From: Chitinophagales bacterium
Lineage (GTDB): Bacteria; Bacteroidota; Bacteroidia; Chitinophagales; UBA2359
NCBI GenBank assembly: GCA_020629005.1
Contig: JAHDEE010000001.1
Coordinates: 45,040 to 109,039 of the forward strand
Direction of reading: 5' to 3'
DNA length: 64,000 nucleotides
Shown: positions 1 to 8,891 of the stretch, one piece after another
Numbering within the stretch: position 1 is the first letter of the stretch
Layout: the number at the start of each line of letters is the position of its first letter
Position numbers and translations under genes: made by a program
Notes under the pieces: model-generated
Database searches by the model: none
What the model saw: the letters and a program-made list of their open reading frames with translations, nothing else
Told to the model about the DNA's origin: nothing

Positions 1-96
1 AAAGACCTGGGGCCCTTAATCAAAGAGATCGAGGAAAGTACCAACACTGCCGCCCTACCCTGGTTGCGGTGCAAAGTCGCTGAATTAAAGAAATAG
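1..96 (+). CDS. 3' end of an unidentified gene
   Basis: An open frame runs in from the left edge and gives 31 residues before a TAG stop at 94-96. The visible tail is charged and ends in AELKK. It is too short to assign to a family. The next gene begins 35 nt further on behind its own promoter-like box, so the two are probably separate transcription units. It is called real only because the frame is open to the edge and an independent gene follows in the same direction. Confidence 0.4.
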   Translation, partial: KDLGPLIKEIEESTNTAALPWLRCKVAELKK

Positions 97-108
97 ACAA
101 GGAAGCCT

Positions 109-116
109 TACCTTTG
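109..116 (+). promoter_or_regulatory. Bacteroidota-type -7 box
   Basis: TACCTTTG followed by C matches the TAnnTTTG consensus of the main Bacteroidota sigma factor. It sits 16 nt before the ATG at 132. No convincing TTG -33 element is seen at the expected distance, so only the -7 half is supported. Confidence 0.45.
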
Positions 117-131
117 CACAAAATTTGACTT

Positions 132-704
132 ATGCCAGCACTAGAGACTATACAAATTCCTCTGGGATTCCAAGCTCCCGAGTTCGAACTATTGGACGTA
201 AGAACCGACTCGAACAAAACACTTAAAGAACTCAAAGGAGCGAAAGCGACCGTGATGATGTTCATCTGTAACCATTGTCCATATGTAAAGCATCTGCAGG
301 AGGGACTGGTAAGTATTGCAAATGATTACCAGGAAAAGGGTATTTCCTTTATCGCAATTTGTAGCAATGATGCGGTCAAATATCCTGACGATTCACCAGA
401 AAAAATGAAGGAAGAAGCAGAAAAGTGGAATTATTCATTTCCGTATCTGTACGATGAATCTCAGGAAGTCGCCATTGCTTACAAGGCCGTCTGCACACCC
501 GATTTCAGCATTTTCGATGCCGATCTAAAGTGTGTTTACCGCGGACAATTCGACGATTCACGACCTGGCAAAGACCTTGAAGTCACGGGAGAGGACATCC
601 GCAATGCACTGGATAAAATGTTGGCCCAAGAGGCAGTTTCCGCTGCCCAAAAGCCAAGCATTGGCTGTAGCATCAAGTGGAAAAACGGCGATCCATATCA
701 GTAG
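132..704 (+). CDS. thioredoxin-like redoxin domain protein
   Basis: A 190-aa protein with the thioredoxin fold of the AhpC/TSA-redoxin group. The redox motif is CNHC (C46, C49), followed by PYVKH, which is typical of the PRX-like thioredoxin proteins common in Bacteroidota. No signal peptide is seen at the N-terminus, so it is probably cytoplasmic and acts as a thiol-disulfide reductase or peroxidase-like protein; its substrate is unknown. The ATG at 132 follows a -7 box. The gene is followed 49 nt later, same strand, by another CxxC protein of the DCC family, so the pair may serve thiol redox balance. The family assignment is firm, the exact reaction is not. Confidence 0.85.
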   Translation: MPALETIQIPLGFQAPEFELLDVRTDSNKTLKELKGAKATVMMFICNHCPYVKHLQEGLVSIANDYQEKGISFIAICSNDAVKYPDDSPEKMKEEAEKWNYSFPYLYDESQEVAIAYKAVCTPDFSIFDADLKCVYRGQFDDSRPGKDLEVTGEDIRNALDKMLAQEAVSAAQKPSIGCSIKWKNGDPYQ

Positions 705-753
705 GCAAGGTGCATTTCTTTGAACTCTGTGCTGCCACATCTGTTTTAACATT

Positions 754-1155
754 ATGAGCGCTTCAAAGCCCATAGTGCTGTTCGACGGTGTCTGCAATTT
801 ATGCAATAGCACCGTTCAGTTCATCATCAAACATGATCCAGAGGCAAAGATTTTGTTCAGCAGCCTGCAAGGCAATTTTGGACAAAATACACTTCGCAAG
901 CATGGTCTGCAAACTGATAACTTCGACACTTTCCTCTTTATCAAAGAGGGACAAATTTATGATCGATCAAGCGCATTCCTACAAATGAGTGCTGAGCTTC
1001 AAAGACCATACAAATACCTGCAATTCCTGTCGTTCGTGCCCAAGCCAATCCGCGACGGAGTGTACAGTCTTATTTCAAAAAACCGATATCGATTGTTTGG
1101 CAAGTCAAAGGTTTGCATGATTCCTTCTAAGGAACTGAAGTCAAGATTTCTTTGA
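754..1155 (+). CDS. DCC1-like thiol-disulfide oxidoreductase (DUF393)
   Basis: A 133-aa protein opening with the DUF393 signature FDGVCNLC (D11, C14, C17), after which the DxxCxxC family is named. Length and N-terminal position of the motif fit complete members of the family, which are predicted thiol-disulfide oxidoreductases of the thioredoxin superfamily. The ATG at 754 puts the motif where it is expected. It probably shares a transcript with the upstream redoxin gene. Its stop lies 2 nt from the edge of structured element A, which is on the other strand. The physiological substrate is not known. Confidence 0.85.
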   Translation: MSASKPIVLFDGVCNLCNSTVQFIIKHDPEAKILFSSLQGNFGQNTLRKHGLQTDNFDTFLFIKEGQIYDRSSAFLQMSAELQRPYKYLQFLSFVPKPIRDGVYSLISKNRYRLFGKSKVCMIPSKELKSRFL

Positions 1156-1157
1156 TT

Positions 1158-1357
1158 TATTTGGAGCGAAGCGAACTTGGCCGTAGAAACGGGCTCCCCG
1201 TGCTTTGTTCCAATTCAGCCCCGCCCTGCTTGTTCATGGTCTGGCCCTGTGGTCTCTCCGCAGGCTACGAGCCCCCAAGGCCAGCCATTCACCACAGCAG
1301 TGCGAGGCTTCATTTCCTCGTCGCCCGGGGCTATTTTGCACCTTACTCTCTCGCATA
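1158..1357 (-). repeat. structured intergenic element, copy A
   Basis: Read on the minus strand this is a full copy of the six-member family. The 5' block AGGTGCAAAATAGCCCCGGGC ends at 1343 on the plus map and the 3' block GCTTCGCTCC lies near 1163. Inside are a long stem (AGCCTCGCACTGCT with AGCAGGGCGGGGCT, 13 of 14 paired counting G-U), a nested stem (TGGCC with GGCCA) and a terminal loop GCTCG...CCTGCGGAGAGAC. An outer GCGAG/TTCGC pairing extends past the core. It fills the space between two convergent genes. The short reading frames inside are not conserved between copies and are not called. Confidence 0.85.
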
Positions 1358-1459
1358 AGCATTTCAAATCACAAATAGCACCAAGAAAATAATCTTTCGC
1401 CCACACTTTGCTAGACCAAGAGGCTTCTTCTTTAGAAGCAGAAAACGGAGCTGGCACCG

Positions 1460-2863
1460 CTAGGCATCATCCATGCGAACAATACGTGGCTGAAAGCTAC
1501 CCAGGACATCAACCAGTTTTCGTTGCTGAGACATCACCAGATCAATATCCTTATAGGCCATTGGTGCTTCGTCCAGCCCCCCTCCTATCAGACTTACACC
1601 ATGTGCCTTTAGCTGTTCCTTCAGTGCATGACGAGTAATATTGTTTCTTGCTCTGCTTCTCGACATCGCTCTTCCGGCTCCATGGGAGGCAGAATTCAGT
1701 GATCTTGCAGAACCTTTGCCGCGCACTATATATCCGGGATGCACCATAGAACCTGGAATGATACCTAAAACACCTTGAGCCGCAGGAGTAGCACCCTTTC
1801 TATGTACAATGGCCGTAGAGCCATCCGGCAGTTCCTCTTTCCAGGCAAAATTATGGTGGTTTTCCACCCTGACCAGAGGGCTTTCCCCCAATGCACGGGA
1901 AAGTTTACGATGAATCTCATCATGGCAAGCGGAAGCGTAGTCACCGGCTAGCGTCATTCCCAACCAGTATTCTTGTCCCTCCTGAGTATCCAAATCCAGC
2001 CATGCGAGATGTGAGGCCTGTCTCGGAAGTGGGCAAAGGCTTCTGGCCAAAGCAGCATAGTGGCCAGCAATGCTAGCACCGAGCCCTCGAGAACCGGAGT
2101 GGCTCAGCAAACCAACATAAGCACCTGGCTCCAGTCGCAGTTCCGGGCTAATCTCCTTGATTTCAACAGTGCCAAATTCTACGAAGTGATTTCCAGAACC
2201 TGAACTACCCAGCTGTCTTCGTGCTTTGTCACGGAGATTTCTCAACAATTCGATCTCGTCGAATTCCGAACGAGACAAGATTTCATGATCTCCCGGCTTC
2301 CTGAACTCGCTACCCATACCAAATCTGGTATGCTCATGCAACAAATTTTGCAACCGAGCCTTGTGTCCTTTGAGCAAGGAAGGATTTATGGCAAACACCG
2401 ATAGGCTCATCCTGCAGCCGATGTCCATACCGACAGCATAGGGAATCACTGCATTTTCGGCTGCAAGCACTCCTCCAATCGGTAAACCATAACCTGCATG
2501 AGCATCAGGCATTAATGCTCCGGACTTAGCAACGGGTAGTTTCATGGCAATATCCATCTGAGCAAGTGCCTCATCTTGAATGTGCTTGCTGCCAAAAATG
2601 GCGTACTCCGTCACCTCTTCCTTTAAAGATATCTCTGGCAATTCATCTTCGTCTGGCATCAAAGCTTCGGCCAACTTAGACCAGGTCTCATCTGCAAGAA
2701 AATCTTCCGGATTTGCCAGGATTGCTGCCAGCAAATCTAATTTATCTTCCTTGCTTTGTCGCTTCAAATTCCGTTCCGCCAGACCAAGGGCAATTGCCAC
2801 CGCATTTGTTTTGGGGAATCCCATTTTTCTCAAATCCTTTCCCCGCACTGTATTCTTTCCCAT
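1460..2863 (-). CDS. rtcB: RtcB family RNA-splicing ligase
   Basis: A 467-aa RtcB homologue. RtcB joins 2',3'-cyclic phosphate or 3'-phosphate RNA ends to 5'-OH ends using GTP and Mn2+. The metal and guanylate motifs are all visible in order: PDAHAGYGLPIGG, GMDIGCR, GSGNHFVEFG, LSHSGSRG, NHHN, HRKGATPA, GSM and SHGAGR. Length is normal for the bacterial form, and the ATG at 2863 gives the expected N-terminal lead. No archease gene is adjacent, and no RtcA is seen, so the context does not say whether it works in tRNA repair or stress repair. It is transcribed alone, towards element A. Confidence 0.92.
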   Translation of the reverse strand: MGKNTVRGKDLRKMGFPKTNAVAIALGLAERNLKRQSKEDKLDLLAAILANPEDFLADETWSKLAEALMPDEDELPEISLKEEVTEYAIFGSKHIQDEALAQMDIAMKLPVAKSGALMPDAHAGYGLPIGGVLAAENAVIPYAVGMDIGCRMSLSVFAINPSLLKGHKARLQNLLHEHTRFGMGSEFRKPGDHEILSRSEFDEIELLRNLRDKARRQLGSSGSGNHFVEFGTVEIKEISPELRLEPGAYVGLLSHSGSRGLGASIAGHYAALARSLCPLPRQASHLAWLDLDTQEGQEYWLGMTLAGDYASACHDEIHRKLSRALGESPLVRVENHHNFAWKEELPDGSTAIVHRKGATPAAQGVLGIIPGSMVHPGYIVRGKGSARSLNSASHGAGRAMSRSRARNNITRHALKEQLKAHGVSLIGGGLDEAPMAYKDIDLVMSQQRKLVDVLGSFQPRIVRMDDA

Positions 2864-3183
2864 AGTTTCTTTTCTTGCTTGTCAGCTGCTTACAATCTTC
2901 ACTAAAAGGCCAATTACTCATAGGTCTTTCTATGTTGCAAACAGTGAAAGCTCAAACGACGCTTGCGTCCTAATAATTCCATCACATGAAGATTTTCTTG
3001 TGGTTCTTGGTACCAAATTAGTGGTGGAAACTATTGTAGCACATGCGACAAGGAGGAGAATACGAATACGGGTACCAGGCCGAAAGGTCTGCGCTAAGCA
3101 CACAGCAACCCATCTCTGAGCTATGTCAGAGCAACGAAAAGTAAATTCCAGAAATCATCTCGTCTTTGCGGCAGAAAAGGCCA
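2864..3183. other. 320-base gap with no recognised feature
   Basis: Between the rtcB start and the 3' end of the TraB/GumN gene there is no convincing gene, tRNA, hairpin terminator or copy of the structured element. A long plus-strand frame entering from inside rtcB is a shadow. The rtcB promoter must lie here, but no TAnnTTTG box was found on its strand. Confidence 0.4.
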
Positions 3184-4077
3184 TTACTTTACAACGGCGG
3201 TTAGTGTATAACCGTCCTTACGAAGCAGGCTAATCACGCCTCCCTTACCACCTAAGTGGCCAGCTCCAACAGCAATGAAAGTGGGATCTTCGTTTACCAG
3301 CTTGTCTATGCGACTAATCCAATTCTTGTTTCGCTGACCCAGCAATTGCTTTTCAAACTTTTTGTACTCTTTGCTTTCATCGGAGATCATGCTGGACAAG
3401 CCTGCGATATCCTCATCGGTATAGAGCTTCACCATCTCATCAAATTCCCGGACCTGGCCGTCATAATCGTTTACTGTTTGCATAAGCATGGAGAGCTGAT
3501 CGTCAAACGAAATTTGATCAACGTAATAAAGTTGCTCATCTACTGTTTCCAGTCCGTAGGTTTGCATACCTGCATCAGTTGCCATCCCTTGTAAGGTGGT
3601 CTCGTAACTTTTCACTGTTTCACCAATCATTGCAGGATAGATATACGACTGTACAAACATCGGCTTCACCTTATTGTACATCAACTCGGGCATTCCTGCT
3701 TTTTCAGTCATAAAGGCTGTCAGTTTACCGTAGTCTTCTACTGAAAGCATATCGCTGAGCGACTGATCGTTGGGCATGATCATCTTTTTTACCATGGTTT
3801 GCTGGACGCTGGGATCGTCCAGCTTCACTTCCATGACAAGTCGTTTGGTTTCGGCAAAGGCATTTTTGACCTCTTCCCGCATCACAAAATCCGACTCCCC
3901 TATTGCGTGGATTGTACCGAAGAGGTAAGATGGCTGGTCAAGTCCTTTGCCAGAGATTTTCCATAGCAAAGAATTTTCGGTCGGCATGCGTTTGGAGTCA
4001 GAGGCTGCTGCGCAGGCCGCCAGTAAGGAAATAGCCGCCAAGAGTGTAAAGGCTCTTGTCAATTTTGCCAGATTCAT
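3184..4077 (-). CDS. TraB/GumN family lipoprotein
   Basis: A 297-aa protein of the TraB/GumN (TIKI-like, ChaN/EreA-related) superfamily. The family landmarks are YLFGTIHAIG near the N-terminus of the domain, an internal VMEVKLDDP, and near the C-terminus the AVGAGHLGGKGGVISLL block with its conserved histidine. The N-terminus has a hydrophobic stretch ending in the lipobox LLAAC, so a membrane-anchored lipoprotein is predicted. The frame is open upstream to a TTG at 4107, but the ATG at 4077 gives a clean signal peptide and is preferred. Members are thought to be metalloproteases or metal-dependent hydrolases; the activity here is unproven. Confidence 0.82.
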   Translation of the reverse strand: MNLAKLTRAFTLLAAISLLAACAAASDSKRMPTENSLLWKISGKGLDQPSYLFGTIHAIGESDFVMREEVKNAFAETKRLVMEVKLDDPSVQQTMVKKMIMPNDQSLSDMLSVEDYGKLTAFMTEKAGMPELMYNKVKPMFVQSYIYPAMIGETVKSYETTLQGMATDAGMQTYGLETVDEQLYYVDQISFDDQLSMLMQTVNDYDGQVREFDEMVKLYTDEDIAGLSSMISDESKEYKKFEKQLLGQRNKNWISRIDKLVNEDPTFIAVGAGHLGGKGGVISLLRKDGYTLTAVVK

Positions 4078-4144
4078 AGGTTTATTTTGGTTGTGCTCAA
4101 TTCTCAATCTTTTACTGCACAGACTGCACTTTCTGCTGACTGTA

Positions 4145-4342
4145 ACGCGAAGGACCTGGTGTCAAAATAGCCCCGGGCGCAGCGGTAGAAGGCGGCTGCC
4201 ATGCGTGGTGACTGCCGCCCAGCAGTGGCTCTACCATAGTAGAGACGCTGATGGGCGAGCAGGAACAGCATGGCAGCTGACTGCTACAAGCGTAGCACGG
4301 GAAGACCAGCGCTACGGCCGGGTCCCGTTTCGCTCCAAAAAA
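4145..4342 (+). repeat. structured intergenic element, copy B
   Basis: Plus-strand copy. 5' block GGTGTCAAAATAGCCCCGGG, 3' block TAGCACGGGA ... CCCGTTTCGCTCCAAAAAA. Stem 2 is GGCTGCCATGC with GCATGGCAGCT; stem 3 is CGCCCAGCAG with CGCTGATGGGCG; the terminal hairpin CTCTAC-CATA-GTAGAG is perfect here. The outer stem GCGAAGGACC pairs with GGTCCCGTTTCGC, showing that the flanks fold back on each other. It lies between the TraB/GumN gene start and the valS 3' end. Confidence 0.88.
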
Positions 4343-4347
4343 TATTC

Positions 4348-6966
4348 TTAGCTAAGCTTTGCAATCGTGCTTTGAATAGTTTCCAGTTTTGACTCAGCAT
4401 CAGCTAGTTTCTTCTTTTCTTTTCCCACCACTGCCTCCGGTGCATTGTTGACGAATCGTTCGTTCGACAACTTCTTTCGCACTGAAGCAGCAAAACCTGT
4501 GAGGTATTCTTCTTCCTCCTTCAGTCTGGTTAACTCTGAAGCAACATCGACAGTCTGCCCCGTAATAACGTAAAAGCTGTCCTTTTCGATCATAAAGTTG
4601 ACGGAATTCTCGACATTCTGTTCGGTTACCTCAAAGCTCTTCAGGAAGGCTTTTCGCATGATGATGTCTCTGAATTCACCGTGGCTGTTGGCATTTGATT
4701 TATTGAAAAATACTTCGAGAGGCTCTCTTTGCTTAAGCCCTTGTTTGTTGCGAATATCTCTAATTTTTGATATCAGTTCTTTTGCCATTTCCCCGTTGTT
4801 AAGTGCCTGATCATCGTACGGAGCAGTCATCGGGTAAGTGGCCAGGGCGATACAATCTCCTTCTGGTCTCTTTTCCAACTGTTGATAAATCTCCTCAGTA
4901 ATGAAAGGCATCAAAGGGTGCATCAACTTCATCAATTCGCCGAAGAACCAAACGGTCTTCTCGTAGGTAAACTGATCAATTGGTTCACCAAAATCCGGTT
5001 TGATCATTTCCAGATACACGGAACAGAAGTCATTCCAGATGAAGGAATACAAATTTTTCAATAATTCAGATATTCGATAAGTTTCGTATTGATTATCAGT
5101 CTCTGCGATCACTTTGTACAGCTTATTCTCGAACCAATCCATGGCAGGAACATTGGATTCATTGCCGCCTGCTTTAACCTCCCAGCCCTTGATCAAGCGC
5201 AGTGCATTCCAGATCTTATTGCTGAAATTTCGGCCTTGTTCGCAAAGCTTGTCGTCGAATAATAAATCACCTCCGGCGGGAGAAGCAAAGAGTAATCCGA
5301 CACGAACCGCATCGGCGCCAAAGTCGGAAATCAGCTGCAAAGGATCGGGAGAATTGCCGAGGGACTTGGACATCTTCCTGCCCTTTTTGTCCCTTACCAT
5401 TCCAGTGAAATAGACATCCGAAAAGGGTTTCTCGCCTTTAAACTCAATACCGGCCATTACCATGCGGGCAACCCAGAAGAAAATGATATCCCAACCTGTG
5501 ACTAGCACATTGGTGGGGTAATAGTAGTTGAGTTCGGTATCGTCGTCGAAGCCATCAAACACGGAAATCGGCCAGAGCCAGGAGGAGAACCAGGTGTCTA
5601 CAACATCTTCATCCTGTTTGATATCGCTAAGTTGCAAATCTGGATTATTGGTTTTTTCGCGAGCCAGACCAAGTGCCTCTTCTTCGTTTTCTGCTACTAC
5701 ATATTCGTCATCATTGATGTACCAAACAGGTATCTGCTGGCCCCACCAAAGCTGACGAGAGATACACCAATCGTGGATGCCTTCCATCCAGTGCTTGTAA
5801 AGGTTTTCGTAATTCTTAGGGAAGAAACGAATGTCCTCGTCCAGCACCTGTTTAAGAGCAGGTTCAGCCAGTGACTTCATTTTAACGAACCATTGGCTCG
5901 TGAGTCGAGGCTCGATCACTACTTTTGTGCGCTCGCTGAATCCGACCTTATGCGAGATGTCCTCGACTTTCACCAAATGGCCAGCTTCTTCCAACATCTT
6001 GGCCACTTTCTTACGTGCGATTGCGCGATCCTCTCCTATACAGAGTTGGGCCTTTTCATTTAGTGTTCCATCCTCGTTTAGAATATCGATCAGCTCCAGA
6101 TTGTGCTTTTTCCCGAGCACGTAATCGTTGGGATCGTGGGCTGGAGTCACCTTAAGAGCTCCTGTACCAAATTCCATGTCAACATACTCATCATAGATAA
6201 ATCCGATCGGACGATCGATGAGGGGAATGATGGCCTTTTTCCCTTTTAGAGCGCTGTAACGTTCATCTTCCGGATGCAGGCAGATGGCAGTATCGCCCAT
6301 GATGGTTTCTGGACGGGTCGTAGCGATGGTTACATATTCATCCTCTGTTCCCTCAATTTTGTATCGAATATGGTAGAGTCGGGCATTTCTTTCCTCATGG
6401 TAAACCTCTTCATCCATGATGGCAGTTTTGGCTGCTGGATCCCAGTTGGTCATTCGATGTCCCTTGTAGATCAGGCCCTTTTTGTGCAGCTCCACAAACA
6501 CTTTGATTACTGCTTTGGAGAGTTTTGGTTCGAGGGTAAACCGCGTGCGATCCCAGTCGCAGGATGCGCCTAGCTTCTTGAGTTGTTGCAGGATGATTCC
6601 GCCATATTTGTCTTTCCAGGCAAAGGCATGTTTCATGAATTCCTCTCTGCTGAGATCTTCTTTCTTAATTCCTTGCTCGGCAAGCATATTCACGACCTTC
6701 GCCTCGGTTGCGATACTGGCATGATCAGTTCCTGGCACCCAGCAGGCGTTGTAGCCTCGCATCCGTGCACGCCGGATGAGCAAATCCTGAATCGTATTAT
6801 TGAGCATATGGCCCATGTGCAAAACACCTGTGACATTAGGAGGTGGAATGACGATAGTGTATGCTTCACGCTCATCCGGTGTGGATTTAAAGACCTCTTT
6901 TTCCAACCAGTACGCGTACCATTTATCTTCAACTTCCTGCGGACTATAGGTTTTTGCAATTTCCAT
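4348..6966 (-). CDS. valS: valyl-tRNA synthetase
   Basis: An 872-aa class I aminoacyl-tRNA synthetase that charges tRNA-Val and edits mischarged threonine. The HIGH-type motif is HMGH at residues 50-53 after IPPPNVTGVL, followed by VPGTDHASIAT; the KMSKS loop is KMSKSLGNSPDPL. The editing domain contains TTRPETIMGDTAIC, and the C-terminus is the lysine- and glutamate-rich coiled-coil arm typical of ValS. Length is normal. The frame opens at a TTG at 6987, but that codon lies inside a TATTTTTGC promoter context, and the ATG at 6966 gives the family start MEIAKTYSP, so the ATG is chosen. Confidence 0.97.
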   Translation of the reverse strand: MEIAKTYSPQEVEDKWYAYWLEKEVFKSTPDEREAYTIVIPPPNVTGVLHMGHMLNNTIQDLLIRRARMRGYNACWVPGTDHASIATEAKVVNMLAEQGIKKEDLSREEFMKHAFAWKDKYGGIILQQLKKLGASCDWDRTRFTLEPKLSKAVIKVFVELHKKGLIYKGHRMTNWDPAAKTAIMDEEVYHEERNARLYHIRYKIEGTEDEYVTIATTRPETIMGDTAICLHPEDERYSALKGKKAIIPLIDRPIGFIYDEYVDMEFGTGALKVTPAHDPNDYVLGKKHNLELIDILNEDGTLNEKAQLCIGEDRAIARKKVAKMLEEAGHLVKVEDISHKVGFSERTKVVIEPRLTSQWFVKMKSLAEPALKQVLDEDIRFFPKNYENLYKHWMEGIHDWCISRQLWWGQQIPVWYINDDEYVVAENEEEALGLAREKTNNPDLQLSDIKQDEDVVDTWFSSWLWPISVFDGFDDDTELNYYYPTNVLVTGWDIIFFWVARMVMAGIEFKGEKPFSDVYFTGMVRDKKGRKMSKSLGNSPDPLQLISDFGADAVRVGLLFASPAGGDLLFDDKLCEQGRNFSNKIWNALRLIKGWEVKAGGNESNVPAMDWFENKLYKVIAETDNQYETYRISELLKNLYSFIWNDFCSVYLEMIKPDFGEPIDQFTYEKTVWFFGELMKLMHPLMPFITEEIYQQLEKRPEGDCIALATYPMTAPYDDQALNNGEMAKELISKIRDIRNKQGLKQREPLEVFFNKSNANSHGEFRDIIMRKAFLKSFEVTEQNVENSVNFMIEKDSFYVITGQTVDVASELTRLKEEEEYLTGFAASVRKKLSNERFVNNAPEAVVGKEKKKLADAESKLETIQSTIAKLS

Positions 6967-6984
6967 GGGATTCAAATTTTGGGG

Positions 6985-6992
6985 CAAAAATA
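6985..6992 (-). promoter_or_regulatory. -7 box for valS
   Basis: On the minus strand TATTTTTG, followed by C, matches TAnnTTTG exactly and ends 18 nt before the valS ATG. No clear TTG is seen at the -33 position. The implied leader is very short. Confidence 0.45.
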
Positions 6993-7096
6993 AGTATTTA
7001 TACCTTTACTGACAGCCTAAACTCTATTTATCAGTTTGCAATCATTAACAAGTGAGTATGGGCAAGAATAATTCCATTTAATCTGAATTTTGTCCT

Positions 7097-7759
7097 GTGC
7101 AGAGAAACCGCTTATCCTTATTGTATTGGCTGCTAGTGGCTGGATTGTGCCTCAGCATGTATTCCTGTAGTGATGATGAACCAGATCCGCAGGAAGAAAT
7201 TGAGGTAGTCGATTATGCTCCTTATACTGCTGAGAACTTCTGGATTTATCAGATAATCACTGACGAGATTGACACAAGTTCAAAATTCATGTATATGACG
7301 CCAAATGACTCTATGATCCTGGGAAAGAGTTACCGGATCATGCAGGAAAATGGCACCAACAATCGCTTCTTTCAGCGAGTTGAGGATGGTCACTATTACG
7401 AGGTTTTGGAGACCCTTGACATGACTGAGCATTATGAATCGAATTTTCTGCGCACAGAAGTACAGGTCGGTGATAGCTGGGAAGAAGTGCTAGGGGATGC
7501 TGGACATACAAGGTTGCTACATGAGGTTTTGGCTGTAGATGAAGAACGCTTTGTGGGATCGGAGTACTTTCGGGAAATGATTCGGATAAAGACCACTTAC
7601 GAGGCCAGGCAGGAGGATGGCAGCTTTGTGCAAGTGTACGAATCTGAGCGCTCCTACAGCAAAGGTATTGGACTGGTAGAATCAATTGATATTGCATTCG
7701 TTGCTGGTGTTGAGATCAGAGCTGTTCAAACGATTGAGGAATACGCTATAGTAGATTAA
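7097..7759 (+). CDS. hypothetical lipoprotein
   Basis: A 220-aa protein of no family I recognise. The GTG start at 7097 gives a basic start, a hydrophobic core and a cysteine in SMYSC followed by an acidic stretch (SDDEPDPQEE), which looks like a lipoprotein signal with an acidic +2 region as used for surface lipoproteins in Bacteroidota. No ATG upstream fits, and the next ATG would cut off most of the signal. The mature part contains DYAPYTAENFWIYQI and several short alternating hydrophobic segments, suggesting a beta-rich fold. It ends 4 nt before trmH, so the two are probably co-transcribed, though no functional link is obvious. Confidence 0.7.
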   Translation: MQRNRLSLLYWLLVAGLCLSMYSCSDDEPDPQEEIEVVDYAPYTAENFWIYQIITDEIDTSSKFMYMTPNDSMILGKSYRIMQENGTNNRFFQRVEDGHYYEVLETLDMTEHYESNFLRTEVQVGDSWEEVLGDAGHTRLLHEVLAVDEERFVGSEYFREMIRIKTTYEARQEDGSFVQVYESERSYSKGIGLVESIDIAFVAGVEIRAVQTIEEYAIVD

Positions 7760-7763
7760 AAGC

Positions 7764-8363
7764 ATGACACCAGAGAGAGAAGCAAGGATGCGGTCTGTGA
7801 TTGAAAATCGGCAAACCAACTTAACCGTGATCATGGAAAATGTGCATGATCCTCATAATATTGCCGCTTGCCTCCGATCCTGCGATTCTGTCGGAATCTC
7901 TGAGGTGTTTATTCTCAACAGCGAAGAGCGAGTGAGAAAGAAGACCTTACAGTCCGGTGGAAAATTTGGAGCAAAAAGCTCTGCTAGCGCCTCCAAATGG
8001 CTGGATATTCATTACTTCGAAGATACACAAAGGTGCTTCGAAGTGGTACGCAGCAGGTATGAGCAGATCTTTTCCACACATCTGTCGGCGGAGGCCAGTC
8101 CACTGCATAATATGGATTTTGCGCAGAGCTGTGCAGTGCTATTTGGCAATGAAAAAGATGGAGTTACAGACGAAGCCCTGGCGCTCTCAGATGGAAATTT
8201 CATCATTCCGCAATTTGGTATGATTCGAAGCCTAAACATATCAGTAGCTTGTGCCGTCACTCTTTATGAAGCACTGAGGCAAAAGATGGATGCAGGACAT
8301 TTTCCCAGTGCTCGAACAGCAGCAGAAAAGGCGGCTACCCTGGAAGACTGGGCACGCCGGTAA
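7764..8363 (+). CDS. trmH: tRNA (guanosine-2'-O-)-methyltransferase, TrmH/SpoU family
   Basis: A 199-aa SPOUT methyltransferase. The three SpoU motifs are visible: NVHDPHNIAACLRSCDSVG near the N-terminus, LFGNEKDGVTDEAL in the middle, and IPQFGMIRSLNISVACAVTL near the C-terminus, which forms the trefoil knot and the SAM site. The opening TPEREARM is typical of TrmH, which methylates G18 in the D-loop of tRNA, rather than of the rRNA enzyme RlmB, so TrmH is the favoured assignment. Cytoplasmic. ATG at 7764 lies 4 nt after the upstream stop. Confidence 0.88.
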   Translation: MTPEREARMRSVIENRQTNLTVIMENVHDPHNIAACLRSCDSVGISEVFILNSEERVRKKTLQSGGKFGAKSSASASKWLDIHYFEDTQRCFEVVRSRYEQIFSTHLSAEASPLHNMDFAQSCAVLFGNEKDGVTDEALALSDGNFIIPQFGMIRSLNISVACAVTLYEALRQKMDAGHFPSARTAAEKAATLEDWARR

Positions 8364-8393
8364 TACGGCACAATTGGGCCTGCCGATCTGGAC

Positions 8394-8885
8394 TTATCTA
8401 GCTTCAAGATCATTTAAGAATCCGACGGCTTTTTTGAGAATTTCCCCTCCCTTTTCATTCCGCCTTCTTTTAAGACAATCCTGCACAATCGATTTTTTGC
8501 TTCGGTAAGCCTCTACGATGGCAACTCGTTTGGCGTCCCGATCACTTTCCAGGCTGCGTATTTCATTATCTGAATGAGTATTGCGAAGCTGTTGATAAAG
8601 CGGTAGATAGATACATTCGCACTTAGCGCTACCTCCTTTGTCCCCTTCACAATTTGCCACCATCTTGGAAATCGGTCTTCTCAGCAAAGTAGCCTCAAAG
8701 CCGTCATTAACGGTTTCACGTAAATCCTTACCTGACCAAAGCGTGTATACGACCAGACCAAGCAATATGAAGGCGGCAAATCTAAATAGTTTTCTTGCTA
8801 CCTTGAAAAAGATCATCACCAGAACGATGATGGCCACCACCAGCAACAGCATGTTTTGGGGGCTAAGGGATGATAATATATCCAT
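8394..8885 (-). CDS. hypothetical membrane protein
   Basis: A 163-aa protein not recognised. Two hydrophobic segments occupy roughly residues 13-27 and 34-50, followed by a soluble tail rich in charged residues. The tail has three cysteines close together (VANCEGDKGGSAKCECIY) and another near QDCLK, which could form disulfides or bind metal if the tail faces the periplasm. The ATG at 8885 lies 6 nt after the stop of the preceding gene on this strand, so these two genes form an operon. It converges on trmH with 30 nt between them. Confidence 0.65.
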   Translation of the reverse strand: MDILSSLSPQNMLLLVVAIIVLVMIFFKVARKLFRFAAFILLGLVVYTLWSGKDLRETVNDGFEATLLRRPISKMVANCEGDKGGSAKCECIYLPLYQQLRNTHSDNEIRSLESDRDAKRVAIVEAYRSKKSIVQDCLKRRRNEKGGEILKKAVGFLNDLEAR

Positions 8886-8891
8886 AGAGTT

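Noticed and set aside
1152..1638. Short frames inside structured element A (1152-1358, 1177-1392, 1408-1638)
   Set aside because: The same blocks in the other five copies do not keep these frames; base changes follow stem pairing rather than codons.
2580..3119. 179-aa plus-strand frame over the rtcB start
   Set aside because: It overlaps the well-supported N-terminal coding part of rtcB on the other strand and shows no recognisable family.
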